A stretch of DNA of 64,000 nucleotides from Natronoglycomyces albus (GTDB taxonomy: Bacteria > Actinomycetota > Actinomycetes > Mycobacteriales > Micromonosporaceae): positions 1,984,001-2,048,000 of the forward strand of contig NZ_CP070496.1 in the NCBI RefSeq assembly GCF_016925535.1, written 5' to 3'. The notes beneath the pieces are model-generated. The model had not been told where the DNA came from, searched no databases, and worked only from the letters and a program-made list of their open reading frames with translations. Below, in pieces: positions 1 through 9,011 of this stretch; within the stretch, counting starts at the first letter, position 1, and each line of letters starts with the position of its first letter. The position numbers and the translations under genes were made by a program.

Positions 1-149
1 CCCTCGAGGTGTACCCGCAGGGTGATTTCATCGCCGCAGGTCGGGTTGACCTGGTGGGATTCGCCCTCGTGTGGGTCGCGAAGGCCCGATCCGCGTGGAT
101 TGCGGTAGTGGTCGAGGATGACTTCTTGGTATAGATCGTCGAGATTCAT
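1..149 (-). CDS. sufU: SufU, Fe-S cluster assembly / sulfur-transfer protein (N-terminal part, truncated by window edge)
   Basis: Reading the minus strand from the ATG at 149 gives about 50 residues starting MNLDDLYQEVILDHYRNPR, the typical SufU opening, followed by the NPTCGD motif that carries the first zinc/cysteine ligand of the family. SufU accepts persulfide sulfur from SufS during SUF Fe-S cluster biogenesis in Gram-positive bacteria. Its ATG overlaps the sufS stop codon (ATGA, 4 bp), so the two are translationally coupled. The rest of the gene lies to the left of the window. Identification is firm despite the truncation. Confidence 0.93.
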   Translation of the reverse strand, partial: MNLDDLYQEVILDHYRNPRGSGLRDPHEGESHQVNPTCGDEITLRVHLE

Positions 150-1423
150 CGGCTGAACACCTTACGGACCTTCTCCAGGCCGGCGATGAGCCGGTCTATT
201 TCTTCGGTGGTGGTGTAGACGTAGGCTGACAGCCGGGTCGTGGCTGTGACACCGTAACGGCTGCACACGGGTTTGGCGCAGTGGTGTCCCACTCGGACGG
301 CGACGCCGTCGGAGTCGAGGACTTGCCCCACGTCGTGGGGGTGGAAACCGTCGAGGGTGAATGAAATCGTCGCACCTCGGGCAATGGGGACTCGGGGACC
401 GATGACGTGTAGGCCCTCGACTTGTTCGAGGCGGGGCAGGGCGTAGGCGGCCAACTCCTTTTCGTGATGCAGGATATTGTCCATGCCCAGGTTGTCGAGG
501 TAGTCGATGGCCGCCGCAAGTCCGACCGCCGCGGAGATGGGCGGGGTTCCGGCCTCGAATTTGGCGGGGGCGGCCGCGAAGGTCGTCTCTTCCATGGTCA
601 CCGTCGTGATCATGGATCCTCCGGAGAGGAAGGGCGGCATGGCCTCGAGCAGCTCCGCGCGTCCCCATAGCACGCCGATGCCGGTGGGACCGAGCATCTT
701 GTGCCCGGTGAAGGCGACGAAGTCAGCGCCCATCTCGGTCACGTCAATAGGCATGTGAGGGACCGACTGAGCGGCGTCAACCAGTACCAACGCGCCGACG
801 GCGTGGGCTCGTTTTGTCACTTGACTCAGTGGGTTTCGGGTACCCAAAAGATTGGATACGTGAGTGAGCGCGACGAGTTTGGTGCGCTCGGTGATCACCT
901 GGTCGATGCTGTCGATATCCAGCCGGAAGTCGTCGCGCACACCGATCCACTTCAGCGTGGCACCGGTGCGTTTGCACAGCTCCTGCCATGGCACCAAGTT
1001 GGCGTGGTGCTCCATTTGGGTTACCACGATCTCGTCGCCTTCGCCAAGCCGGAAGCGTTCGTCGGCACCTTTTTCGACCGTGGCGGCGAGCATCGCGTAA
1101 GCGACGAGGTTGATCGACTCGGTCGCGTTCTTGGTGAAAATGACCTCATCGGCCGAGGGCGCTTTGATGAAGGCGGCAACGCGTGAGCGGGCGCCTTCAT
1201 AGGCTTCGGTGGCCTCCGCCCCGAGTGTGTGCACCGAGCGGGAGATGTTGGCGTTGGAGTGTTCGGAGAACTCTCGCATCGCCTCTTCGACTTGGCGGGG
1301 GCGCTGCGAGGTGGCAGCGGAATCCAAATAGGCCAAGCGGTGTCCGCCGATGTCCCGGTTCAGGATGGGGAAGTCGGCTCGGATCTTCTCAACGTCTAGC
1401 CGCGGTGCGAAGGCGTCATTCAC
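146..1423 (-). CDS. sufS: SufS cysteine desulfurase
   Basis: This 425-residue PLP enzyme releases sulfur from L-cysteine as a persulfide for the SUF machinery. Visible signatures are the PLP lysine in FTGHKMLGPTG (K242), the conserved MEHHANLVPW segment (about 137-146) and the persulfide cysteine in RVGHHCAKP (C382). Length and motif order match group II (SufS/CsdA) desulfurases. The start is GTG at 1423, preceded by AAGGGAAA at suitable spacing. It lies downstream of sufC in the same direction, but a 370-bp gap separates them, which is unusually long for a suf operon. The stop overlaps the sufU start. Confidence 0.97.
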   Translation of the reverse strand: MNDAFAPRLDVEKIRADFPILNRDIGGHRLAYLDSAATSQRPRQVEEAMREFSEHSNANISRSVHTLGAEATEAYEGARSRVAAFIKAPSADEVIFTKNATESINLVAYAMLAATVEKGADERFRLGEGDEIVVTQMEHHANLVPWQELCKRTGATLKWIGVRDDFRLDIDSIDQVITERTKLVALTHVSNLLGTRNPLSQVTKRAHAVGALVLVDAAQSVPHMPIDVTEMGADFVAFTGHKMLGPTGIGVLWGRAELLEAMPPFLSGGSMITTVTMEETTFAAAPAKFEAGTPPISAAVGLAAAIDYLDNLGMDNILHHEKELAAYALPRLEQVEGLHVIGPRVPIARGATISFTLDGFHPHDVGQVLDSDGVAVRVGHHCAKPVCSRYGVTATTRLSAYVYTTTEEIDRLIAGLEKVRKVFSR

Positions 1424-1457
1424 GGGTTTCCCTTAATATCTGTCGGGTTCTTGAAGC

Positions 1458-1661
1458 TCATTGGGTGCCTTGGGCGCGTCGGCGAACGGTCGCGAACCGC
1501 TGTTTGCGCGTAGGGCACAGGTGGCAATGTTTCTCGTTCACGTGCCATTCCACGGATTGACGGTAGCCATCGGCAACCTGAGGACAAGGCGGGAAGCGCG
1601 GTGATTCCTCGCATCTGGGATCACTACCCTGCTCGGCGAGGCGTTGGGACTCGACGACCAA
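1458..1661 (-). CDS. Possible small Cys-rich protein between sufC and sufS (doubtful)
   Basis: A 67-codon open frame with TTG as the only upstream start. It encodes four cysteines arranged C-x7-C, then about 21 residues, then C-x2-C inside HCHLCPTRK, reminiscent of a zinc or Fe-S ribbon. Codon third positions are moderately GC-rich. Against it: no purine-rich ribosome binding site precedes the TTG, no family is recognised, and the open frame could be chance. Its position inside the suf operon makes it worth a check, but I do not assign a function. Confidence 0.28.
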   Translation of the reverse strand: MVVESQRLAEQGSDPRCEESPRFPPCPQVADGYRQSVEWHVNEKHCHLCPTRKQRFATVRRRAQGTQ

Positions 1662-1688
1662 CGCATCGCATTGTCAAGCTGGGTCTTC

Positions 1689-1713
1689 ACCGTGGTTCGA
1701 TATCCACCACGGT
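1689..1713 (-). terminator. Hairpin downstream of sufC
   Basis: Perfect 8-bp arms ACCGTGGT / ACCACGGT flank a 9-nt loop about 80 nt beyond the sufC stop. There is no T tract. It could be a transcription attenuator or an mRNA stabiliser between sufC and sufS. Confidence 0.4.
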
Positions 1714-1793
1714 ACGCTTCCGCGCCCCCTCAAGTCTGGAATTGTGACGACGAACGAGAGCGTGCCGCACCCGTTTGTGGGTGGCCGACGTCG

Positions 1794-2552
1794 TTAGACG
1801 GCCGCGCCGGTGTAGCTTTCGTATCCCTCGGCTTCGAGCTTCTCGGCCAGCTCCGGCCCGCCCTCTTCCACGACCCGGCCCTTCATGAACACGTGCACAT
1901 AGTCGGGCTTGATGTAGCGCAGGATGCGGGTGTAGTGGGTGATGAGCAAGATGCCGGAGTTGGTGTTTTCCTTGGCCTGGTTGATGCCCGCCGAGACGAC
2001 GCGCAATGCGTCGATGTCGAGTCCGGAGTCGGTCTCATCCAGGATTGCCATTTTGGGCTTGAGTAGCTCCATTTGCACGATTTCGTGGCGCTTCTTCTCA
2101 CCACCGGAGAAGCCCTCGTTAACGTTGCGCTGAGCGAACTCCTTGTCCATTTCCAGCTGCGCCATCGCACCGTTGAGGTCCTTGAGCCACGTGCGTAGCT
2201 TGGGGGCCTCGCCGTCGATGGCGGTTTTGGCGGTACGCAGGAAGTTCGACACGCTGACGCCCGGGACTTCCACCGGATACTGCATCGCGAGGAACAACCC
2301 GGCGCGAGCGCGCTCGTCAACGCTCATTTCCAGGACGTTTTCCCCGTCGAGGGTGACCGAACCACCGGTGATGGTGTATTTAGGGTGCCCGGCGATGGAG
2401 TAGGCCAGCGTGGACTTACCGGAGCCGTTGGGCCCCATGATGGCGTGCGTCTCGCCGGATTTGATGGTCAGGTCGACACCGTGCAGGATTTGCTTGTCGC
2501 CGTCCTCGGTAGAGATCGACACTTGCAGGTTACGGATTTCGAGAGTGCTCAT
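1794..2552 (-). CDS. sufC: SufC, Fe-S assembly ABC-type ATPase
   Basis: A 252-residue cytoplasmic ABC ATPase that partners SufB and SufD in the SufBCD scaffold. The Walker A motif GPNGSGKST is at 40-48, the signature FSGGEKKR at 148-155, and the Walker B/D-loop LDETDSGLD at 171-179. The GEKKR form of the signature and the ETDSGLD sequence are characteristic of SufC rather than of transport ATPases. It starts 16 bp downstream of the Rieske ferredoxin gene in the sufR-B-D-ferredoxin-C-S-U order. Confidence 0.97.
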   Translation of the reverse strand: MSTLEIRNLQVSISTEDGDKQILHGVDLTIKSGETHAIMGPNGSGKSTLAYSIAGHPKYTITGGSVTLDGENVLEMSVDERARAGLFLAMQYPVEVPGVSVSNFLRTAKTAIDGEAPKLRTWLKDLNGAMAQLEMDKEFAQRNVNEGFSGGEKKRHEIVQMELLKPKMAILDETDSGLDIDALRVVSAGINQAKENTNSGILLITHYTRILRYIKPDYVHVFMKGRVVEEGGPELAEKLEAEGYESYTGAAV

Positions 2553-2568
2553 GGTGGGAAGTCTTCCT

Positions 2569-2907
2569 TTACGCTTTCTGGGTTTCGGTGCTCTTAGGCG
2601 TCAGCGAGAGGTATACGTCTCCCTCGCGAACCTGGGTCGGATACACCTGGACGGGAACGGTGGCGGGCAGTCCGGTGGGCTCCCCGGTTTCGAGATCAAA
2701 ACGGGAGCCGTGCAGCCAACATTCCAGGGCACAGTCTTCGACGTCTCCTTCGGAGAGCGCCACTGCCGCGTGGCTACATTCGTCGTATAGCGCGTGGACA
2801 CGGTCGCCAATACGGACGAGCGCGATCTGGGTGCCGTCGATGTCGGCGCGAACTGCCTGCGATTGGGGCAGTTCCTCCAAAGCACATACGCGCAGGAAAT
2901 CGCTCAT
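2569..2907 (-). CDS. Rieske-type [2Fe-2S] ferredoxin of the suf operon
   Basis: A 112-residue single-domain Rieske protein (non-heme iron oxygenase ferredoxin subunit family). Cluster ligands are visible as C44-x-H46 and C63-x2-H66 (the latter within ECWLHGSRFD). A Rieske ferredoxin at this place, between sufD and sufC, is common in actinobacterial suf operons. It probably acts in electron delivery or as a client of the pathway, but its exact role is not established. Its ATG overlaps the sufD stop (ATGA), indicating coupled translation. Confidence 0.92.
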   Translation of the reverse strand: MSDFLRVCALEELPQSQAVRADIDGTQIALVRIGDRVHALYDECSHAAVALSEGDVEDCALECWLHGSRFDLETGEPTGLPATVPVQVYPTQVREGDVYLSLTPKSTETQKA

Positions 2908-4094
2908 GCCGCCTCCGTGGAGGTCAGCGTCTTCTCCAAACGCGACTCGATCGCGGCGGTCAGTTCGTCGCGCAGTTCCTCAGAGGGCACCTTCTGGATG
3001 ACCTCGTTGAAGAATCCGCGAACCACGAGCTTACGGGCCTCGTCTTCATCGATACCGCGCGATTGTAGGTAGAACAATTGGTTCTCGTCGAAACGGCCGG
3101 TCGCTGACGCGTGCCCCGCGCCTACGATTTCGCCGGTCTCGATCTCTAGGTTCGGTACCGAGTCGGCGCGGGCACCATCGGTCAGTACCAGATTTCGGTT
3201 GATCTCGTAGGTGTCGGTACCGGTGGCTTGCGCTTGGATGAGCACGTCGCCGACCCACACCGTCCGTGACTGTGCGCCTTGCAACGCTCCTCGGTAGTTG
3301 ACGTTAGAGCGGCAGTCGGGCTCATTGTGGTCCATCATCTGCCGGTGCTCGATGTGCTGGCCATTGTCGGCGAAGTACAGGCCATAGGCGTCAACGTCGC
3401 CGCCGCGTCCGGAGTACTCGGCCGACAAGAACTGTCGCACCAGGTCACCGCCGAGCGAAATCGCCACGTGGTTGAGTTTCGCGTCGCGGCCGAGGCGGGC
3501 TTTTTGATGCTGGAGGTGAACCGCGTCGTGGTTCCAGTCGGCCAAGGAGACAATCGTGACGTTCGCGCCGTTGCCCACCGCGATCTCAATGTTGTCAGCT
3601 AGCTGGACCGAACCACTGTGCCGCAGGATCAGCGTCACCTCGGCGGTTTCACCGATGTCGATGAACGTGTGTGCCCATGACGCGGCGTCGGCGGACGTTC
3701 CGACAATGTCCACCACTACGGGGGACTCGACGACCGCACCGCGATCCACGGCGATGAGCAGTGCTTCGTCGCTGTTGTCCCACGCGGACGCCGAGGGACG
3801 GTCGAACGGAGTGAGGATGCTTCCCAGTCGCTCATCGGTCTTGGCCACGGTGCTGACACTGACTCCCGCTGGCACATTGCGAGCCCCGCGCGTCAATGCG
3901 TTCACGGACTTGGCCTCGGCGTTGGCCAGATCTCCGATACGCCGCAGCGGCGTGAATCGCCAGTCTTCCTCACGGCCGGTCAAGGCCGGGAAGTCCGCTG
4001 GGTCGAACGACCGCAGCAGTTGCGACTTGGTTTTCGGTGGCACCTCGGAGCCTGCTCCGTGGCTGTGCGGGCGGGCCGTTGCCTCAATGGTCAT
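2904..4094 (-). CDS. sufD: SufD, Fe-S cluster assembly scaffold subunit
   Basis: This 396-residue beta-helix protein pairs with SufB in the SufBC2D complex. The C-terminal part carries the family hallmark ESRGIDEDEARKLVVRGFF (about 340-360), and the central region has the repeated short beta strands of the SufBD fold. The frame stays open to 4190, but I choose the ATG at 4094 (MTIEATARP). GAGGAGA precedes it by about 11 nt, and the extra upstream residues look non-coding. The stop overlaps the ferredoxin start by 4 bp. Confidence 0.95.
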   Translation of the reverse strand: MTIEATARPHSHGAGSEVPPKTKSQLLRSFDPADFPALTGREEDWRFTPLRRIGDLANAEAKSVNALTRGARNVPAGVSVSTVAKTDERLGSILTPFDRPSASAWDNSDEALLIAVDRGAVVESPVVVDIVGTSADAASWAHTFIDIGETAEVTLILRHSGSVQLADNIEIAVGNGANVTIVSLADWNHDAVHLQHQKARLGRDAKLNHVAISLGGDLVRQFLSAEYSGRGGDVDAYGLYFADNGQHIEHRQMMDHNEPDCRSNVNYRGALQGAQSRTVWVGDVLIQAQATGTDTYEINRNLVLTDGARADSVPNLEIETGEIVGAGHASATGRFDENQLFYLQSRGIDEDEARKLVVRGFFNEVIQKVPSEELRDELTAAIESRLEKTLTSTEAA

Positions 4095-4228
4095 GTGCTT
4101 TCGATTCTCCTCGACGTGTCTTTTCTCCCCAGTGGGTCCCCATCGCCACAGTTTTGGCGCATAGCTCGTCCAGGGGACGGCGCTAGGCAAAGCGCCAGCG
4201 GGATAGGGACCGCAGGTACCGGTGGGTT

Positions 4229-5659
4229 CTAACCCACGGCACCTTCCATTTGCAGTTCGATCAGCCGGTTGAGCTCCAGGGCGTACTCCATTGGCAGCTC
4301 CTTGGCGATCGGCTCGATGAACCCACGCACGATCATGGCCATCGCCTCGTCTTCGTCGAGGCCACGGCTCATCAGGTAGAACAACTGGTCGTCGGAAACC
4401 TTCGAAACAGTCGCCTCGTGCCCCATCTCCACGTCGTCCTCACGAATGTCGACGTAGGGGTAGGTGTCAGAGCGGGAAATGGTGTCGACCAGCAGCGCGT
4501 CACATTTGACGGTGCTCTTCGAGGAGTGAGATCCGTCGTTGACCTGTACCAAGCCACGATATGAGGAGCGTCCCCCACCTCGCGAAATGGACTTGGAGAT
4601 GATCGACGAGGAAGTGTGTGGAGCCGCGTGGGTCATCTTCGCGCCCGTGTCTTGGTGCTGGCCAGCACCAGCCATCGCCACGCTTAGAACCTCACCTTTG
4701 GCATGTTCGCCAGCCATGACCACGGCCGGGTACTTCATGGTGACCTTGGAGCCCAGGTTGCCGTCGACCCATTCCATTGTCGCGCCCTCTTCGGCGACGG
4801 CGCGCTTGGTGACCAGGTTGTAGACGTTGTTCGACCAGTTTTGGATCGTGGTGTAGCGAACGCGGGCGTTTTTCTTCACCAGGATCTCGACCACGGCCGA
4901 GTGCAGCGAATCCGAGGAGTAGATCGGGGCCGTGCAGCCCTCGATGTAGTGAACGTAGGAGCCCTCGTCGGCAATGATGAGGGTGCGCTCGAACTGGCCC
5001 ATGTTCTCGGTGTTGATGCGGAAGTAGGCCTGGAGCGGAATGTCGACGTGCACGCCCGGCGGCACGTAAATGAACGAGCCACCTGACCACACCGCGGTGT
5101 TGAGCGCGGCGAACTTGTTGTCGCCTACCGGGATGATCGTGCCGAAGTACTTCTCGAAGATCTCCGGGTGTTCCCGCAACGCCGTGTCGGTGTCGAGGAA
5201 GAGCACCCCCTTCTCTTCGAGGTCTTCCCGAATGGAGTGGTACAGCACGGTCGACTCATACTGAGCGGCCACGCCAGAGACTAGCTGCTGGCGCTCGGCC
5301 TCTGGAATGCCCAGCTTGTCGTACGTCTTCTTGATGTCCTCGGGAAGATCTTCCCAGGACTCAGCCTGACGCTCGGAAGCCTCGACGTAGTACTTGATGT
5401 TGTCAAAGTCGATACCGGACAGGTCTGCGCCCCATCCGGGCATGGGTTTACGACCGAAGAGCTTCAGGCCCTTCAGACGCAAGTTCAGCATCCATTCGGG
5501 CTCGTTCTTGCGAGCCGAAATGTCGCGCACGACTTCCTCAGTCAGTCCACGCCGAGCCCCAGCGCCAGCGGCATCTGGGTCCGACCAGCCGTATTCGTAT
5601 CCGGCCAGAGAGGCTAGAGTCTCTTCCTGGCTAAGCGGAGCATTACTGGTGTCGGTCAT
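4229..5659 (-). CDS. sufB: SufB, Fe-S cluster assembly scaffold subunit
   Basis: A 476-residue SufB. It forms the nascent-cluster scaffold with SufC and SufD. Typical segments include [19 protein letters not shown] near the N terminus, [18 protein letters not shown] in the centre and [19 protein letters not shown] near the C terminus. A GTG start at 5671 is possible, but the ATG at 5659 has the well-spaced site AAGGTGAG. It is first after sufR. The 134-bp gap to sufD holds a small hairpin (GGCGCT/AGCGCC, 4179-4196). Confidence 0.97.
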   Translation of the reverse strand: MTDTSNAPLSQEETLASLAGYEYGWSDPDAAGAGARRGLTEEVVRDISARKNEPEWMLNLRLKGLKLFGRKPMPGWGADLSGIDFDNIKYYVEASERQAESWEDLPEDIKKTYDKLGIPEAERQQLVSGVAAQYESTVLYHSIREDLEEKGVLFLDTDTALREHPEIFEKYFGTIIPVGDNKFAALNTAVWSGGSFIYVPPGVHVDIPLQAYFRINTENMGQFERTLIIADEGSYVHYIEGCTAPIYSSDSLHSAVVEILVKKNARVRYTTIQNWSNNVYNLVTKRAVAEEGATMEWVDGNLGSKVTMKYPAVVMAGEHAKGEVLSVAMAGAGQHQDTGAKMTHAAPHTSSSIISKSISRGGGRSSYRGLVQVNDGSHSSKSTVKCDALLVDTISRSDTYPYVDIREDDVEMGHEATVSKVSDDQLFYLMSRGLDEDEAMAMIVRGFIEPIAKELPMEYALELNRLIELQMEGAVG

Positions 5660-5704
5660 GTCGAGTCTCACCTTTGACCTGTCGAGTTGGTACTTCGAAT
5701 GTCA

Positions 5705-6406
5705 TTACGTAGTCGGTCGGTCGCCTCTGGACGAGAGCGGGCCGGGGATGTGGGTCGTGCAAACGCCGTCGCCGTTGGCAATCGTCGCCAGTCGTTGCAC
5801 ATGCACTCCCAAAAGTTTGCTGATGACTTTGGTCTCTGCCTCGCACAGCTGCGGAAACTCCGAAGCCACACCCGCCACAGGACAATGATGCTGGCATAGC
5901 TGTCCGCCCCCGGCGAGTGTCGAGGAGGTTGCGGCGTAGCCCTCACTTGACAGTGCCTCGGCCAAGGCCTCAGCACGGCTCAGTGGGTCGTTTTCATCAA
6001 TGTCGGCCAGCGCGGTCTTGCACCGTTCTTCCAGCCGGGACACCTGTTGATCGGCGAAGGATTCGACCGCGTGGTCGCCACCGTGGCGGTGAATCCAGCG
6101 CATGGCCTGGACAGCCAGGTCATCATAGGTGTGCCCGAAGGATTCGCGGGCAGCTGCGGTGAGCTGGTAATGGCGGGCGGGGCGTCCGCGACCACGGTGT
6201 GTGGAGCCGACGTCCCTGATCGAGACCAGTCCCTCGGATTCCATGGCGTCGAGGTGGCGTCTGACGGCCACCGGGGTGATGCCAAGGATGAGGGCCAGGT
6301 CGCGGGCTGTCGCGTGTCCGTGTTCGAGCAGCAGCTCAGAGACCCGACGACGGGTGTCGCCATCAGGTGTAGAGCAGCCCGAGTGGGCTCGCGTAGCCTT
6401 TTCCAT
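5705..6406 (-). CDS. sufR: SufR, Fe-S-sensing transcriptional repressor of the suf operon
   Basis: A 233-residue regulator with an N-terminal winged helix-turn-helix (about 17-65, including DLALILGITPVAVRRHL). The C-terminal half carries cysteines C171, C175, C188 and C216 in the C-x3-C-x12-C pattern expected to hold an Fe-S cluster. SufR proteins repress suf when the cluster is present and derepress under iron limitation or oxidative stress. It heads the operon, 45 bp before sufB, so autoregulation is expected. There is no room for a ribosome binding site because the promoter -10 lies 7 nt before the ATG, so the mRNA is probably leaderless. Confidence 0.94.
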   Translation of the reverse strand: MEKATRAHSGCSTPDGDTRRRVSELLLEHGHATARDLALILGITPVAVRRHLDAMESEGLVSIRDVGSTHRGRGRPARHYQLTAAARESFGHTYDDLAVQAMRWIHRHGGDHAVESFADQQVSRLEERCKTALADIDENDPLSRAEALAEALSSEGYAATSSTLAGGGQLCQHHCPVAGVASEFPQLCEAETKVISKLLGVHVQRLATIANGDGVCTTHIPGPLSSRGDRPTT

Positions 6407-6441
6407 AACACTAATGTTACTTAATTCTCTGGCTATGTCGA
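6406..6441 (-). promoter_or_regulatory. sufR promoter (leaderless) with overlapping palindromic operator
   Basis: On the minus strand, TCGACA (5/6 match to the -35 consensus, 6436-6441) is followed after 16 bp by TAACAT (-10, 6414-6419), and the ATG of sufR begins 7 nt later. The perfect inverted repeat TAACA-ttag-TGTTA (6406-6419) spans the -10 and the start point. This is ideally placed for SufR autorepression. That SufR binds it is inference. Confidence 0.65.
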
Positions 6442-6457
6442 GTCACCCCCGAGTGAG

Positions 6458-7462
6458 GTGTCCCACCCGCGTATTCTGACGGTCGTGAAAAGGGTTTTGA
6501 CCGCATCGATGTTCGCGGCTCCGCGCGCGATGCGCCGTTGGGCGATCGTCAATGTTTTTGTCAACGTTCTGATTGTGGTGACCGGTGGCGCGGTACGCCT
6601 GACCGATTCCGGTCTGGGGTGTCCCGAATGGCCACAATGCGAGCCCGGGACGATGACTCCTACGGCTGAGATGGGTATTCACGGAGCAATCGAGTTTGGC
6701 AACCGGCTTTTGACCTTCGTGCTGTTGTTTGTGGCACTGGGGACTTTGCTGGCCGCGTATGCGTTGAAGCAGCGGCGGCCAGATCTGGTCACTCTGGGCT
6801 GGCTGGTGCTGGCCATTATTCCCACGCAGGCCATCATTGGCGGCATCACGGTGTGGTCGAACCTGAATCCGTGGGTAGTGGGGCTACATTTCCTCGCCTC
6901 GATCGGGTGTATTGCCGCGGCCACGGCGTTGTTCATTCGCGCCGGGGAGAATTATGGCCAGCCGCGACTGCTAGTTCCCCGTCCGATCTGGCGGCTCGGC
7001 CAGACTCTCATCGGGGCGGTGCTTCTCGTGATCGCACTCGGCGTGGTCGTGACTGGCTCTGGCCCCCACGCGGGGGACCCCGACTCGCCCCGTATCAACC
7101 TGGATTCTGAGCTGTTGGCGCAGCTGCACGCCGACGCGGTGTGGGCTGTCATTGGCTTGAGTATCGCCATGATGTTCGCCCTCTTCGCCGTCAAAGCACC
7201 TGAACTTCCTAAGCGAGCCATGGGGCTTTTCATGGCGATTGTCGCGTTGCAGGCGGTCATCGGTTACGTACAGTTCTACACCGGTGTGCCCGAGCTTCTG
7301 GTCGGGATGCACATGCTGGGGGCATGTTTGCTGTGGATCGCCGTCATCAACGTGACGTTCTCCCTGCGCACACTTGAGGCGCCAGAGGCCTCACCGATGC
7401 CTGGGGCTGAGGTGCCCGCTGAGGAGGAGGCTCCGCGGAAGACAGCGGCGACTTCGCCGTAG
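6458..7462 (+). CDS. ctaA: Heme A synthase (COX15/CtaA family)
   Basis: A 334-residue multi-spanning membrane protein that converts heme O to heme A for aa3-type cytochrome oxidase. The early segment VVTGGAVRLTDSGLGCPEWPQC is the family hallmark, and the paired-helix repeat returns as VVTGSGPHAGDP. Conserved heme-ligand histidines are present, for example GAIEFGNRL nearby, LHFLAS, LHADAVW and GMHMLGA. The start is uncertain: GTG at 6458 (GAGTGAG just before it) or ATG at 6509. It is divergent from sufR and convergent with ctaB, its pathway partner. Confidence 0.93.
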   Translation: MSHPRILTVVKRVLTASMFAAPRAMRRWAIVNVFVNVLIVVTGGAVRLTDSGLGCPEWPQCEPGTMTPTAEMGIHGAIEFGNRLLTFVLLFVALGTLLAAYALKQRRPDLVTLGWLVLAIIPTQAIIGGITVWSNLNPWVVGLHFLASIGCIAAATALFIRAGENYGQPRLLVPRPIWRLGQTLIGAVLLVIALGVVVTGSGPHAGDPDSPRINLDSELLAQLHADAVWAVIGLSIAMMFALFAVKAPELPKRAMGLFMAIVALQAVIGYVQFYTGVPELLVGMHMLGACLLWIAVINVTFSLRTLEAPEASPMPGAEVPAEEEAPRKTAATSP

Positions 7463-7514
7463 TAGTAGGTGAGTGGCCGACCCTCGTGGTCGCATCTGCC
7501 ACTTCATAGACAAG

Positions 7515-7540
7515 AGCGGACCGGCCAAGGCCGGTCCGCT
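7515..7540. terminator. Bidirectional terminator between ctaA and ctaB
   Basis: A perfect 12-bp stem AGCGGACCGGCC / GGCCGGTCCGCT with a 2-nt centre is followed by TTCT on the plus strand. It sits between the converging ctaA and ctaB stops. Confidence 0.85.
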
Positions 7541-7608
7541 TTCTCGTGGTGGGAGGCCACGAACCCGTCTTGGGCTCTGTGGCGCGGCCACTTGTTCTTG
7601 GTAGCGCC

Positions 7609-8661
7609 TTAGATGAGGAACGTGTCGACGGCTAGCGCCAGGAACAAAAGTGCAAGGTAGCTAGTGGACCAGTGGAAGAGCCGCATCGGTTTGAGGTCCT
7701 CGCCGCGCAGCGCGCGGCCCAGCAGCTTGTGGCATTCGAGTACGAACAGTCCACCGGTTACGGCGGCGACCACCACGTAAAGGTAGGTGACGCTGCCTAG
7801 CGGCCACAGCAGCAGCGAGGTCACCAGCATGAGCCAACCGAAGATGACCGACTCGACGGCGACCCGTTTGGCGGTGGCCACTGAGGGCAGCATCGGGATT
7901 CCGGCGGCCGAGTAATCGTCTTTGAACTTGATGGCCAGTGCGTAAAAGTGCGGTGGCTGCCAGAAGAAGACGACGGCGAAGAGCAGCCAGGCCTCGGCGC
8001 TCACGGTGCCGGTCACTGCCGCCCAGCCGATGAGCACTGGTGCCGCCCCACAGATTCCGCCCCAGACGGTGTTGGAGGGGGTGGTACGTTTCAGCCACAG
8101 GGTGTATACGAGGTCGTAGTAGGCAATGGCGCCGAGCGTGAGCGCTGCGGCCAGCCAGCCGACAGTCACCCACAGGCCACCGACGGCCAGAATTCCGAGC
8201 ACGAGTCCGAAGATCAACGCGTTGCGTGGATCGATGTTGTGCTGCGGAAGCGGCCGAGACGAGGTGCGCTTCATCAACTGGTCTATATCGCGGTCGATGT
8301 AGCAGTTGATGGCGTTGGCCGATCCGGCTGCGAAGGCTCCGCCGATGAGCACGACGAGCACGACACCCAAGGATGGCAGCGAGTCCGAGGTGAGCCGTGA
8401 GGCTAGCAGCATCGTGGGCACGGTGGTGATCAGCAGCAGCTCGACTATGCGCGGCTTGGTCAACGAGACGTAGCCGGCGATGCGGGCCTTGAGGCTCGAC
8501 GTCGCTTCGGGGTCGGATTCCACATCGCGGGAGCCCCCCAGAGGGGCACCCGGGGCAGAAGTGGGGCCGCTCGGGGCGCGTTGAGACTGTTCCTGGGTCA
8601 GGTCGAGCGCGGTAACGGGCTCTGCAGCCTTCGCGACACTCGCCGTCAGATTCTCGCTCAT
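7609..8661 (-). CDS. ctaB: Protoheme IX farnesyltransferase (heme O synthase)
   Basis: A 350-residue UbiA-superfamily membrane prenyltransferase that makes heme O from protoheme and farnesyl diphosphate. The first Asp-rich motif is N-x3-D-x3-D in [11 protein letters not shown]. The second is in [15 protein letters not shown], and [12 protein letters not shown] begins the first helix. About 60 hydrophilic residues precede the first helix, longer than most homologues, with no better internal ATG. It supplies heme O to CtaA encoded next door. Transcription is divergent from tkt. Confidence 0.95.
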   Translation of the reverse strand: MSENLTASVAKAAEPVTALDLTQEQSQRAPSGPTSAPGAPLGGSRDVESDPEATSSLKARIAGYVSLTKPRIVELLLITTVPTMLLASRLTSDSLPSLGVVLVVLIGGAFAAGSANAINCYIDRDIDQLMKRTSSRPLPQHNIDPRNALIFGLVLGILAVGGLWVTVGWLAAALTLGAIAYYDLVYTLWLKRTTPSNTVWGGICGAAPVLIGWAAVTGTVSAEAWLLFAVVFFWQPPHFYALAIKFKDDYSAAGIPMLPSVATAKRVAVESVIFGWLMLVTSLLLWPLGSVTYLYVVVAAVTGGLFVLECHKLLGRALRGEDLKPMRLFHWSTSYLALLFLALAVDTFLI

Positions 8662-9011
8662 CGCAGGTCAGAGTACGGGTCGCACTAGTGTGACCTGGGC
8701 TTGGGTCAACGCCCCTACCAGCGAGTCACGAGTTCAGCTCACGCAGGTGGGTGAGTTCACATGATTCGGCCCTGAGCGAAGTCACTATGAAGATGCGTCT
8801 GTGTCTGAAGTAGGGAGGTAGGGTCTTGAATTGGATATCCGGGCTGGGAGAAGTCTCATTCGGACCGGTTGCCTCCAGGCTTCCGCAAACGAGTCTCAGG
8901 CGGCGTTTACGGTGGTGGGAGACCGGACGATACATCGGCACGGCGCGTATAGACAAGTCGGACGAGGGTCGCGGCACATAGCGATGAAGAAAATTAGTGA
9001 GGGAGTCAGCA
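8662..9011. other. Divergent intergenic region ctaB-tkt
   Basis: 350 bp carrying the opposing upstream regions of ctaB and tkt. Visible features are a small dyad TGACC-8 nt-GGTCA (about 8690-8707) and GAGGGAG just before the tkt start. A short open frame at 8831-9022 on the plus strand has no ribosome site and overlaps tkt, so I do not call it. Confidence 0.5.

Noticed and set aside
1691-1713. GGTTCGATATCCACC, resembling a tRNA T-arm
   Set aside because: The loop is not 7 nt, and no acceptor stem, D-arm or anticodon arm fits around it; it is part of a simple hairpin.
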